Below, piece by piece: positions 1 to 5,934 of a stretch of DNA of 6,321 bases. The first letter of the stretch is position 1. Each line of letters starts with the position of its first letter. This DNA is from Lentisphaerota bacterium. GTDB lineage: Bacteria > Verrucomicrobiota > Kiritimatiellia > JAAZAB01. The notes under the pieces are model-generated. The model searched no databases. It saw nothing but the letters and a program-made list of their open reading frames with translations, and was not told the origin of the DNA. A program made the position numbers and the translations under genes. The DNA lies in assembly GCA_020201415.1 (NCBI GenBank), contig JAIVGW010000052.1, positions 1 through 6,321 of the forward strand. Reading direction: 5' to 3'.

Positions 1-9
1 GTATAATAG

Positions 10-819
10 ATGAAGCGCATTTGCCAAGCATTAACCTTGCTGGGGATGCTGGGCTTGTTCGTTGCCAGCCTGGCCTCCGCCCATGCGCCGGTGGTTTACA
101 TCGCGGGATTCACGGATGCCGGCGACTCGCTGGCTTCGGAACACTATGAAATAGCCGTGCGCGACCTGTTGGTGGGCGCGTTGACCGAGTCGCCCGGTGT
201 GCGCCTGGTCGAACGCGAACGGCTGGAAATGCTGCTGCGCGAACAGCAGTTGACTCTGCAAGGCCTGGCCGATCCCGCCAATTGCGCGCGACTGGGCGTC
301 CTGCTGGGAGCCGATCGTATCATTACCGGCCGTCTGCTGATGCAGGGGGAAGAACTGACTCTGTTGGCGCAGGTCACCGATGTTGCCACGGCCGTGATTC
401 AGGCCAGTTGCCGGGCCAGTGGCCGCATGGCCGACTTGCTGGAGGTGGTTGTCATGCTCGCCGGTGAAATTTCCCGGGCGCTGGACATCCCTTTCGATCC
501 CGGCGTGATCGATCAAATCGACTTGCGCCCGGTCTGCTCGCTCAACTATTTGCGCGGCCTCGGGTTCTTCCATGTGGGCGAATACGATCGGGCGCTCATG
601 GATTTCATGATCAGCGGTGATCTGGATCCCGATAATTACGAGCGCCATTTCTGGATGGCCAAGGCTTATATGGCCTTGGAGGAATACGAACATGCCTTGA
701 TTGAACTGTGGCGGTTCACTAACGCTTTGCCGCCCGGCCTGTCCAATCGCGATGCGTCGGCGTTGAGCGCCTTCTGCCGCAATAAACTTGACGCCGCGGC
801 AGGTAAATCGGAGGAATGA
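10..819 (+). CDS. Secreted CsgG/FlgO-like protein with C-terminal TPR helices
   Basis: The 269-residue product starts with a clear Sec signal peptide: KR at residues 2-3, a hydrophobic stretch at 8-21, and ASA before a likely cut after residue 24. There is no lipobox cysteine, so unlike E. coli CsgG it is probably not a lipoprotein. Residues 27-165 follow the CsgG/FlgO pattern: a first strand (VVYIAGF), VERERLE at 67-73, LREQQLTLQGL at 76-86 and LGADRIITGRL at 99-109, followed by a strand-rich half. Residues 176-243 hold two TPR-like helix pairs (GEYDRALMDF, then AKAYMALEEYEHALIEL). Members of this family act in the envelope, often in assembly of outer-membrane or surface structures; the role here is unknown. 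The start is chosen because it gives the complete signal peptide; only nine bases lie upstream, so promoter and ribosome binding site cannot be judged. Its stop overlaps the next gene, which has a paralogous N-terminal domain. Confidence 0.85.
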   Translation: MKRICQALTLLGMLGLFVASLASAHAPVVYIAGFTDAGDSLASEHYEIAVRDLLVGALTESPGVRLVERERLEMLLREQQLTLQGLADPANCARLGVLLGADRIITGRLLMQGEELTLLAQVTDVATAVIQASCRASGRMADLLEVVVMLAGEISRALDIPFDPGVIDQIDLRPVCSLNYLRGLGFFHVGEYDRALMDFMISGDLDPDNYERHFWMAKAYMALEEYEHALIELWRFTNALPPGLSNRDASALSAFCRNKLDAAAGKSEE

Positions 820-821
820 TG
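809..821 (+). promoter_or_regulatory. Shine-Dalgarno and ATGATG start overlap coupling the two CsgG-like genes
   Basis: A CGGAGGA block at 809-815 lies inside the end of the first gene and abuts two consecutive ATG codons at 816 and 819. The first gene's TGA occupies 817-819, giving an ATGA overlap typical of translational coupling. Spacing to the ATG at 816 is too tight and to 819 is still short, so 819 or a later in-frame ATG (864 or 873) could be the true start. The later ones would give a shorter, more standard signal peptide but lack a convincing Shine-Dalgarno. Confidence 0.55.
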
Positions 822-3800
822 CCGCCGTCTGGTTTTTATATAACTGTGTTGCGGTCACCACGGATGCCGGTGATGCTGTTACAGGCCGGCCATCGGCTTG
901 GTGTGGCGACGGTTCTTTGCTGGTTGCTGGTCTGTAGCCTTTCCGCGCAGGCGACCGTCACCAACCAGGTCACCGTAGCGGTGCTGGACTTTGCCCAGAC
1001 TGACCTGGCGCGGGAAAATCAGTCCCACCGCTGGCTCTCAAAAGCCTTCAGCGACCTGCTGATCGGCGACCTGGTGGCCCATCGCGGCCTGCGCCTGGTT
1101 AATCGCGAGAATATGCGCTTGCTGATGCAGGAGGCCGACTTGCGCATGGCGTCCGGGCTCACCGAGGACCTGATAGATCCCGATGAATACCGTAAACTGC
1201 AGCAGTATGTTAAAATTGATCAAATGGTGTTGGGTACGTTTTCCATTAACCAGGGCCGGATCAACATCCAGGCCCGGATAATCGACCACGCCCATGGCGC
1301 GGTTTTGGCAAGGTTTTCACAGACCGGCGATCTAAACCAGGCTCTTGAACTGGAAAAGACTCTGGCGCGTGATATGCTGCATTATTTCAGTGGCGGTGAG
1401 ATTTCGCCGGAAGCATGGGAACTGCCCAGCTGGACCGATTCCATGGCGGCCTCGGAGTTGCTGTACAATGGAGTGGATGCCTTTGATGCCGGCCAGTATA
1501 ATCAGGCCTGGTTCTGCTTCCGCCGCGCCGCGCGGGTTGATCCCGATTATGCCGATGCCCTCTACTGGATCGGGCGTATGCATTATTACCGGCAGGATTA
1601 CCAGCATGCGCATACCGCCTATCGCAATTTTGTCGAACGTTTTCCGCGGCATAACCGCGTTGGTGATGCCATAACCGAATATGTTCACAGCCAGGAGGGC
1701 GGTGTGTTGCAGTCCTGGCAGTCATTTATCGGTGAAGGTCAGGTGCTTGCGTCCGGTGGCCGGCCGGCCGGCGTCCCACCATCCCCGGACGCTCTGTTGG
1801 AAATTTACCGTGATTTGCGAGCGCATGACTGGAGCGGCGTTTACGTGCGTAACAAGGTGGATTATGCCTCCCGCTCGCCCCTGGCCGACTGGTTGATCAA
1901 GCGCGAACAACAGGCCCTGGCCTATCTGGGTTATCTGCCCGAGGCCTTTGCCCTGCTGGAGGAAGGACTGCTGACCATGCCGGAAGATTCCAATGACGCT
2001 ATGGCTCAGAGCTGGCGCGGTGAGTCAAGCCGGTTGATGTCGATTATCGCCATGGAAAGCGAGGACCTGCTCGGGGAGCGGTTGTCCAGCGAATTTCTGG
2101 AAGCGCGGGATTATCAGTTGACGGTCGAGGACCCTGTTGCCGGGGAGGATTTGCGTGACCGTCCGAGTATGCGCGGTCAAGCCGGCAACCGCTGGGGAAC
2201 CAATTGGCGGATTTTGGCTCCGACGGGATATTCTTTCAACAAGGTCCATACCACCATCATGCGCACCAACGATCCCGAACTGGGCTCCACCTGCCGCTTG
2301 CAGCTGCGCCGCTACCGCTATGTGGATATTGACGGTTGCTCCGTCGGCGGGCGCGGGACCAACTCCCCCACAATCCACAAGAAGACGGTGCAAATGCCTC
2401 CCGGGTCAACCTGGTTCTTTCTGCGTCCGGAACACCATAACCGCACCACAAGCCAGTCCGGGTTTGACGAGTGGAGCTTGGTCGCCGAACTGGAGCCAAT
2501 CCCTGAAAATGCCGGCGCCATCATCATTGATGTGGAAAACACGCATGAACACAATACCTATATCAACGGTGTATACACCCGCTGCTTCAATGGAGTTGTC
2601 GGCAACCTCGCCCCCGGCAAATATCAAGTGGAAATCAACTGCATGTGGCCGCGCCGGGCCGAACAATGGGCCTTCGAGCCGTTGTGCCGCGAGGTCGAAG
2701 TCGGGCCGCAACAGGTGGTGCGCCTGCCGCTGCAACTTGCCCTCAAGGATACGGTACGCGATATGGGCTGGCATGACCCGGTGGGCATTGCCCGTAATTA
2801 CCCGACCTACAAACACCGACCGCGTCCCGACAGCAACTGGCTGGACGGGCCGCCCGCCGTGTGTGTGGATCAGCGCACCGGACAATATCTGGCCGTCTGG
2901 GCGCATCTGGACGATTTATGGTTTTCCATCAGCGCCGACGGCCTGATCTGGAGCGATCCTGACACTCTGCCGCCGCCGGTTAATTCCGCCGATGCGGAAA
3001 TCAATCCGCGCGTTTTACTTGACCAGCAGGGCCGCTACTGGCTGCTGTTTCTTTCCAACCGCGGTATCTCGCGCAACCTGGCCGCTTATGTGTCCTGGTC
3101 GCGCAATCTGGTGCACTGGTCACGTCCCGTCATGCTGCATGACCAGCACCACTCGGATATTGATCTCATCCAGGATAATCAGGGGCGTTACCTGCTGCTA
3201 TTGACGCCGTCGGATACCCCTCCCGATGACGCTAATCCGCAGGACTCCGTCATTTCCCTGCAAGCCAGTAAAGACATGGCGGAATGGCACGAGCCCGTGC
3301 CGCAAGAAGTCTGGCGCAATATTTTTGCCTTGACCACTATCGTGAATGGCGAGCCCGTGCCGGATACATTGCGCCCGCTCAAGGCAAGGATTGTGCAAGA
3401 CCGTCACGGCGTTTACCATCTGATCTGGTTAAGGAAAAACAGCAAGACCATCAGCCGTGCCTGGTCGCGTGACCTGCAGACGTGGTCTTCAGTGTCCTCT
3501 GTAAAATGCAACACTACCTGGAACCCATTTAATATTGCCGTAGCCGCTACGGATGAAAAACTGATGGTAGCCATGATATCCTCCGATGGCTCCTATTCCG
3601 GCACCGAGATGTTCGGCATGGTCGCCTTGCCGCTGCTGGAGGACGAGGGGTGGCGCTGGCGCGATGTCGCCATTCCGCCCATAGCTATAAGCGGTATGCC
3701 TGCCATGATCCATGATGACTATCGCCGGCAGTTGGTGCTCGCATGGCAGATTGCCGAACAGAAGTTGCACGCCACGCGCCTGGCTGGCCCCGTTTACTTC

Positions 3801-4376
3801 ATGACTGGCCAACCGGCCCTGTTACCCCTGGAGCCGCTGAAACTGCGCCGCACGCATATCAGGGCGAGCGCCGATCTCGAAAAATTCATTGAGCGCCTGG
3901 CGCAAGGCGAAGTTCTTGGGGAGGAGGATGTCGAACAGGCCCGCAAAATCTGGAAGACGTACAATGATCGCTTACGCCTTGATTTAAAGCAGGAAGAATT
4001 GAAGCTGATCGAAACTCTGGACTGCATGGGATACTACGTGAACGCCCTGCGCATGGCAGCCATAGATCCCCAAGATCATGGAGGCTGGCCAACGCGATTT
4101 GCCTATATCTACGGCATCCATTCCTCGCTGCAACATCAGGTGGAAGCCATGCCCGAACAAGCCGATATGCTGGTGGCGCTGATCATCCCGGCAATATGCC
4201 GGTCACAGACCGATGAAGCCCTGAAGGCCTACAAGCAATTACGCGTTCTGGATGAATTCCGAGCCGACTGGATCGTCCGCATCGTGCAATTGCATTCCGA
4301 CCGGCATATTGGCCGCTTCCAGCCGGACTCTGAACCACTTGCCGCCGCCCAGCTCTTCCTCGAATCAATCAAATAA
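816..4376 (+). CDS. Large secreted CsgG-like / TPR / PEGA-like / beta-propeller protein
   Basis: The product is 1186 residues. The N-terminus has a hydrophobic signal segment (about 28-43) and AQA before a probable cut after residue 46; the stretch before it is long, so the real start may be ATG 864 or 873. Residues 52-191 form a CsgG/FlgO-like domain (VAVLDFA, LRLVNRENMRLLMQE, VLGTFSI). Residues 212-280 hold two TPRs (AGQYNQAWFCFRRAARVDPDY and the next pair). Residues 567-642 resemble a PEGA domain (YINGVY...LAPGKYQVEI). Residues 682-980 contain six copies of a pattern of hydrophobics, D, a turn and a strand, with the aspartates at 685, 736, 787, 862, 913 and 967. Between them lie S-x-D-like and W motifs at 706-712, 761-768, 817-824 and 883-890, as in sialidase or GH43-like propellers. 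I could not assign catalytic residues, so this may be a binding propeller rather than an enzyme. Residues 1015-1186 are helical and possibly degenerate TPRs. It probably acts in the periplasm or at the outer membrane together with the upstream paralogue; the substrate is unknown. Confidence 0.85.
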   Translation: MMPPSGFYITVLRSPRMPVMLLQAGHRLGVATVLCWLLVCSLSAQATVTNQVTVAVLDFAQTDLARENQSHRWLSKAFSDLLIGDLVAHRGLRLVNRENMRLLMQEADLRMASGLTEDLIDPDEYRKLQQYVKIDQMVLGTFSINQGRINIQARIIDHAHGAVLARFSQTGDLNQALELEKTLARDMLHYFSGGEISPEAWELPSWTDSMAASELLYNGVDAFDAGQYNQAWFCFRRAARVDPDYADALYWIGRMHYYRQDYQHAHTAYRNFVERFPRHNRVGDAITEYVHSQEGGVLQSWQSFIGEGQVLASGGRPAGVPPSPDALLEIYRDLRAHDWSGVYVRNKVDYASRSPLADWLIKREQQALAYLGYLPEAFALLEEGLLTMPEDSNDAMAQSWRGESSRLMSIIAMESEDLLGERLSSEFLEARDYQLTVEDPVAGEDLRDRPSMRGQAGNRWGTNWRILAPTGYSFNKVHTTIMRTNDPELGSTCRLQLRRYRYVDIDGCSVGGRGTNSPTIHKKTVQMPPGSTWFFLRPEHHNRTTSQSGFDEWSLVAELEPIPENAGAIIIDVENTHEHNTYINGVYTRCFNGVVGNLAPGKYQVEINCMWPRRAEQWAFEPLCREVEVGPQQVVRLPLQLALKDTVRDMGWHDPVGIARNYPTYKHRPRPDSNWLDGPPAVCVDQRTGQYLAVWAHLDDLWFSISADGLIWSDPDTLPPPVNSADAEINPRVLLDQQGRYWLLFLSNRGISRNLAAYVSWSRNLVHWSRPVMLHDQHHSDIDLIQDNQGRYLLLLTPSDTPPDDANPQDSVISLQASKDMAEWHEPVPQEVWRNIFALTTIVNGEPVPDTLRPLKARIVQDRHGVYHLIWLRKNSKTISRAWSRDLQTWSSVSSVKCNTTWNPFNIAVAATDEKLMVAMISSDGSYSGTEMFGMVALPLLEDEGWRWRDVAIPPIAISGMPAMIHDDYRRQLVLAWQIAEQKLHATRLAGPVYFMTGQPALLPLEPLKLRRTHIRASADLEKFIERLAQGEVLGEEDVEQARKIWKTYNDRLRLDLKQEELKLIETLDCMGYYVNALRMAAIDPQDHGGWPTRFAYIYGIHSSLQHQVEAMPEQADMLVALIIPAICRSQTDEALKAYKQLRVLDEFRADWIVRIVQLHSDRHIGRFQPDSEPLAAAQLFLESIK
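1755..1780 (+). repeat. GC-rich inverted repeat inside the propeller-protein gene
   Basis: A perfect 14-base palindrome (GCCGGCCGGCCGGC, 1759-1772) is flanked by GGTGG at 1755-1759 and CCACC at 1776-1780, so the RNA could fold into a stable hairpin. It codes for a Gly/Arg/Pro/Ala linker (residues about 314-322) between the TPR part and the following helices. It may be only a by-product of codon use in a flexible linker. Confidence 0.35.
3282..3362 (+). repeat. Short near-direct repeat within the propeller repeats
   Basis: The segment 3282-3302 recurs at 3344-3362 with two bases missing. Both contain GAATGGC followed by GAGCCCGTGCCG. The two copies are read in different frames at their 5' ends but both give EPVP (residues 826-829 and 846-849). 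This could be a small local duplication inside a propeller blade or coincidence. Confidence 0.4.
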
Positions 4377-4412
4377 GGGAGTAATACTCAGAAGTAAGAA
4401 TTTTAGCACAAA

Positions 4413-4733
4413 ATGAAGCCTTTAAGTGAATTTATTATCACCTCCGCCTACGAGCAGATCGTCACCACCGGCGTGTACAGCCCCGGCGGCACCAATGACG
4501 ATATTGTGACCTCCGTCACCGGCCACATGTTTGTCGCGGAATCGCCGGAGGCGTTTTCTTATGACGCCGATGGCAATCTCCTAGGTGATGGCCGCTGGGC
4601 TTATTCCTGGGACGCGGAAAGCAGGAAGTTTCCGCCTCCGCCTTCCTGTACGATGGTTGGAACCTTATCCGCGAACAAACACACGAACAAACCAACGCAC
4701 AAACGAACTTCTTCACCTTCGGCTTGGATTTAA
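4413..4733 (+). CDS. 5' fragment of a broken Rhs core gene (frame-disrupted)
   Basis: This open frame of 106 codons begins at an ATG in AT-rich DNA with only a weak purine stretch upstream. The first ten residues or so do not look like Rhs. From about 4440 on, the DNA becomes GC-rich and the protein reads as Rhs: VTSVTGHMFVAESPEAF, then a YD-repeat (SYDADGNLLGDGRWAYSWDAES, residues about 49-70). After residue 71 the frame gives a low-complexity, non-Rhs tail rich in Pro, Thr and Lys up to the stop at 4731. The continuing Rhs sequence is found in the -1 frame. Intact Rhs proteins usually exceed 1000 residues; here all of the N-terminal shell and delivery part is missing. The fragment is unlikely to be functional on its own. 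Confidence 0.55.
   Translation: MKPLSEFIITSAYEQIVTTGVYSPGGTNDDIVTSVTGHMFVAESPEAFSYDADGNLLGDGRWAYSWDAESRKFPPPPSCTMVGTLSANKHTNKPTHKRTSSPSAWI
4672..4707 (+). repeat. Three imperfect 12-base tandem repeats in the Rhs core
   Basis: Three units, CGAACAAACACA, CGAACAAACCAA and CGCACAAACGAA, follow each other without gaps. In the Rhs frame they code for a four-residue repeat of the EQTH/EQTN/AQTN type just before the conserved FFTFGLDLSGSLQG block. Because the unit is a multiple of three, changes in copy number would not alter the frame. Short Thr/His/Asn-rich tandem repeats at this point recur in Rhs proteins of this style, as far as I recall. Confidence 0.7.
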
Positions 4734-5539
4734 GCGGCAGTCTACAAGGGGCGGGCGGCGTTGGCGGCCTACTCGCCACCATCCACGACACAAACGCCTA
4801 CACCGCGACATACGATGCCAACGGCAACATTTCCGAATATCTGGACACCGCCGGGGTTATCGTCGCGCACCGCGAATACTCACCGTTTGGCGAAACGGTT
4901 GTTGCGACCGGCGACAAGGTCGCTGACTTCGCCCACTGGTTCAGCACCAAGTATATGGATTCTGAAACCGGTTTGTATTACTACGGCTATCGGTTTTACA
5001 GTCCGGAAGTGGGACGGTGGATCAATCGAGATCCGATTGGGGAGTGGGGTGGGATGAATCTATATGGGTTTTGTAATAATTCACCTGTGATTAACGTTGA
5101 TGTTCACGGCGATTTTATATGGACTAGTGTCCTGATGGCATTTATTCCTCGAGACATCAATATCTCTTTTAATCCGCCGGGCGGGAGCGCAATTACAATC
5201 GGTGGCCCTTGGTTTGCGATTTCCTTTTATGGTCCCAGTCTTCAAAGTGAACATAGTATTATTCAAGAGTCTGCAAGAATTCACGAGAAACGGCATAGGT
5301 CTCAATTCCCAATATATTCAGGTACATGGGGTGAATGTGCTGCTTACAGCGACCAATTAGCATTTTTAAATAACAGGTTAAAACAGATACAAAGAGAATT
5401 GAGGCCGATATTTCAAAATTCTTGTTTAACGACAGAAGATAGCCAAAAGAGAGTTGCTTTAGAATGGGAACGAGAGCGAATACAAAATTTTATAGAGGAG
5501 CCCATACTTCTTAAAATGAGAGAGCACGGCTGTCTGTGA
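4724..5539 (+). CDS. Rhs C-terminal core with candidate HExxH metallopeptidase toxin tip
   Basis: This is the 3' open frame. The codon at 4724 is TTG inside the conserved GLDLSG motif with no ribosome binding site, so it is a formal start only; the frame is open upstream to 4565. Numbering from that codon, residues 1-130 are Rhs core: YDANGN, YSPFGE, the strongly conserved block KYMDSETGLYYYGYRFYSPEVGRWINRDPIGE (75-107) and NLYGFCNNSP. The tip, residues 131-271, is unlike Rhs and AT-rich. It has H187-E188-K-R-H191 with E204 thirteen residues later in GECAAYSDQ, matching the zinc-ligand layout of gluzincin-type metallopeptidases, then two charged helices. Variable Rhs tips are usually toxins, and metallopeptidase tips are a known class among polymorphic toxins. 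Target and activity are not shown. Because the core upstream is frame-disrupted, the tip is probably not made as part of a full Rhs protein. Confidence 0.65.
   Translation: MDLSGSLQGAGGVGGLLATIHDTNAYTATYDANGNISEYLDTAGVIVAHREYSPFGETVVATGDKVADFAHWFSTKYMDSETGLYYYGYRFYSPEVGRWINRDPIGEWGGMNLYGFCNNSPVINVDVHGDFIWTSVLMAFIPRDINISFNPPGGSAITIGGPWFAISFYGPSLQSEHSIIQESARIHEKRHRSQFPIYSGTWGECAAYSDQLAFLNNRLKQIQRELRPIFQNSCLTTEDSQKRVALEWERERIQNFIEEPILLKMREHGCL
5039..5056 (+). promoter_or_regulatory. Possible internal ribosome binding site and ATG for the Rhs tip
   Basis: GGGGAG at 5039-5044 lies nine bases before an in-frame ATG at 5054, exactly at the junction between conserved core and variable tip. Initiation here would give a 161-residue protein holding the whole HExxH tip. 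The same bases also encode the conserved GEWGGM stretch, so the match may be accidental. Confidence 0.3.
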
Positions 5540-5563
5540 TAATTAAACAAAGGAGATGGTGTT

Positions 5564-5854
5564 ATGTTCAATCATATAATAAATATCGTTGGAATCATTT
5601 ACCTCATATTTATTGGGATTGATGCATGGATTAGATATAAACGGCGCAATTTTATTTTGCAAAGGTACATAATGTTTTTGTTTGCTGGTCTGCTTATTCT
5701 TCTCACTATAAAGGCGGCACCAATATATCCACACCCATCTGATGAATATCGCGAGTTTAGTAACTTTTTGAAAAAAAAGGAGGTTAAAGCTAATCGCTTC
5801 TTCGAAACTTTAAAAAATGCTGAATCAAATGCTACATTTCGACAAAGCAAGTAA
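5564..5854 (+). CDS. Small two-helix membrane protein, candidate immunity protein for the Rhs tip
   Basis: The 96-residue product has a strong ribosome binding site (AGGAG at 5551-5555, eight bases before the ATG) and starts 24 bases after the Rhs tip stop. Two hydrophobic segments at about 4-22 and 33-52 are joined by a basic loop (IRYKRRN, 23-29). By the positive-inside rule the loop should be cytoplasmic, with both ends on the outer face. Residues 53-96 are a polar, charged tail. Rhs and CDI toxins are usually followed directly by an immunity gene, and this position, spacing and shared AT-rich composition fit that. I do not recognise the family, and the immunity role is inferred from context only. 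The tail carries a run of eight A residues (5771-5778). Confidence 0.65.
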   Translation: MFNHIINIVGIIYLIFIGIDAWIRYKRRNFILQRYIMFLFAGLLILLTIKAAPIYPHPSDEYREFSNFLKKKEVKANRFFETLKNAESNATFRQSK

Positions 5855-5890
5855 TCCATAAATTAATAGGGTTCTTTCACTTGCCTTTTT
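5844..5890 (+). terminator. Weak terminator-like inverted repeat after the small membrane protein
   Basis: GCAAGT at 5847-5852, overlapping the stop codon, can pair with ACTTGC at 5879-5884. Three more A:T pairs extend it across a bulged C, and a run of five T follows at 5886-5890. The 26-base AT-rich loop makes it a poor intrinsic terminator, so this is only a candidate. Confidence 0.25.
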
Positions 5891-5904
5891 AATGTTGGTA
5901 TATT
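5876..5904 (+). promoter_or_regulatory. Possible sigma70-type promoter for the last gene
   Basis: TTCACT at 5876-5881 and TATATT at 5899-5904 are separated by 17 bases and match the -35 and -10 consensus at four and five of six positions. The start of transcription would fall about 24 bases before the ATG at 5935. The region is AT-rich, so chance matches are likely, and it overlaps the weak terminator candidate. Confidence 0.25.
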
Positions 5905-5934
5905 TTAGCCCCAATCGTTCTTTGTGTAATATAG

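Larger units (their letters stand above)
4438..5539 (+). pseudogene. Truncated, frameshifted rhs gene: core remnant plus C-terminal tip
   Basis: Rhs-type sequence runs from about 4438 in one frame and resumes in the -1 frame at about 4622 as QEVSASAFLYDGWNLIREQ, then continues to the end of the tip. In related proteins, as I remember them, WDAENR is followed by roughly 40 residues with another YD-repeat before FLYDGWNL. Here the two blocks abut, so an internal out-of-frame deletion near 4617-4640 is the simplest reading. The -1 frame has a stop at 4562, so the frames cannot be joined by one open reading frame. Rhs proteins form beta-cage shells around a variable C-terminal effector. This locus is missing most of the cage and is probably a decaying orphan left by recombination. 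Confidence 0.7.

Noticed and set aside
2..7. Perfect TATAAT just before the first gene's ATG
   Set aside because: It lies only two bases from the start codon, so transcription would begin inside the coding sequence. The signal peptide needs the ATG at 10, and the DNA further upstream is not in the window.
31..861. Long open frame of 276 codons on the minus strand
   Set aside because: It lies antisense to the CsgG-like gene over its full length and gives a His/Gln-rich, family-less protein, typical of a shadow frame in GC-rich coding DNA.
2137..2946. Open frame of 269 codons on the plus strand inside the large gene
   Set aside because: It is out of frame with the large protein, whose domains run on through this stretch. 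Its product is Pro/Arg/Trp-rich without recognisable domains.
4380..4390. GAGTAATACTC palindrome after the large gene as a terminator
   Set aside because: The arms are five bases around a single base, too tight for a hairpin, and no T run follows.
4605..4640. Programmed -1 frameshift joining the two Rhs frames
   Set aside because: No X-XXY-YYZ slippery heptamer is present in the right register, and about 40 residues expected between the blocks seem to be missing, which fits a deletion better.
4585..4926. Third-frame open stretch across the Rhs core
   Set aside because: It encodes an Arg-rich sequence, while the Rhs motifs lie in the other two plus-strand frames.
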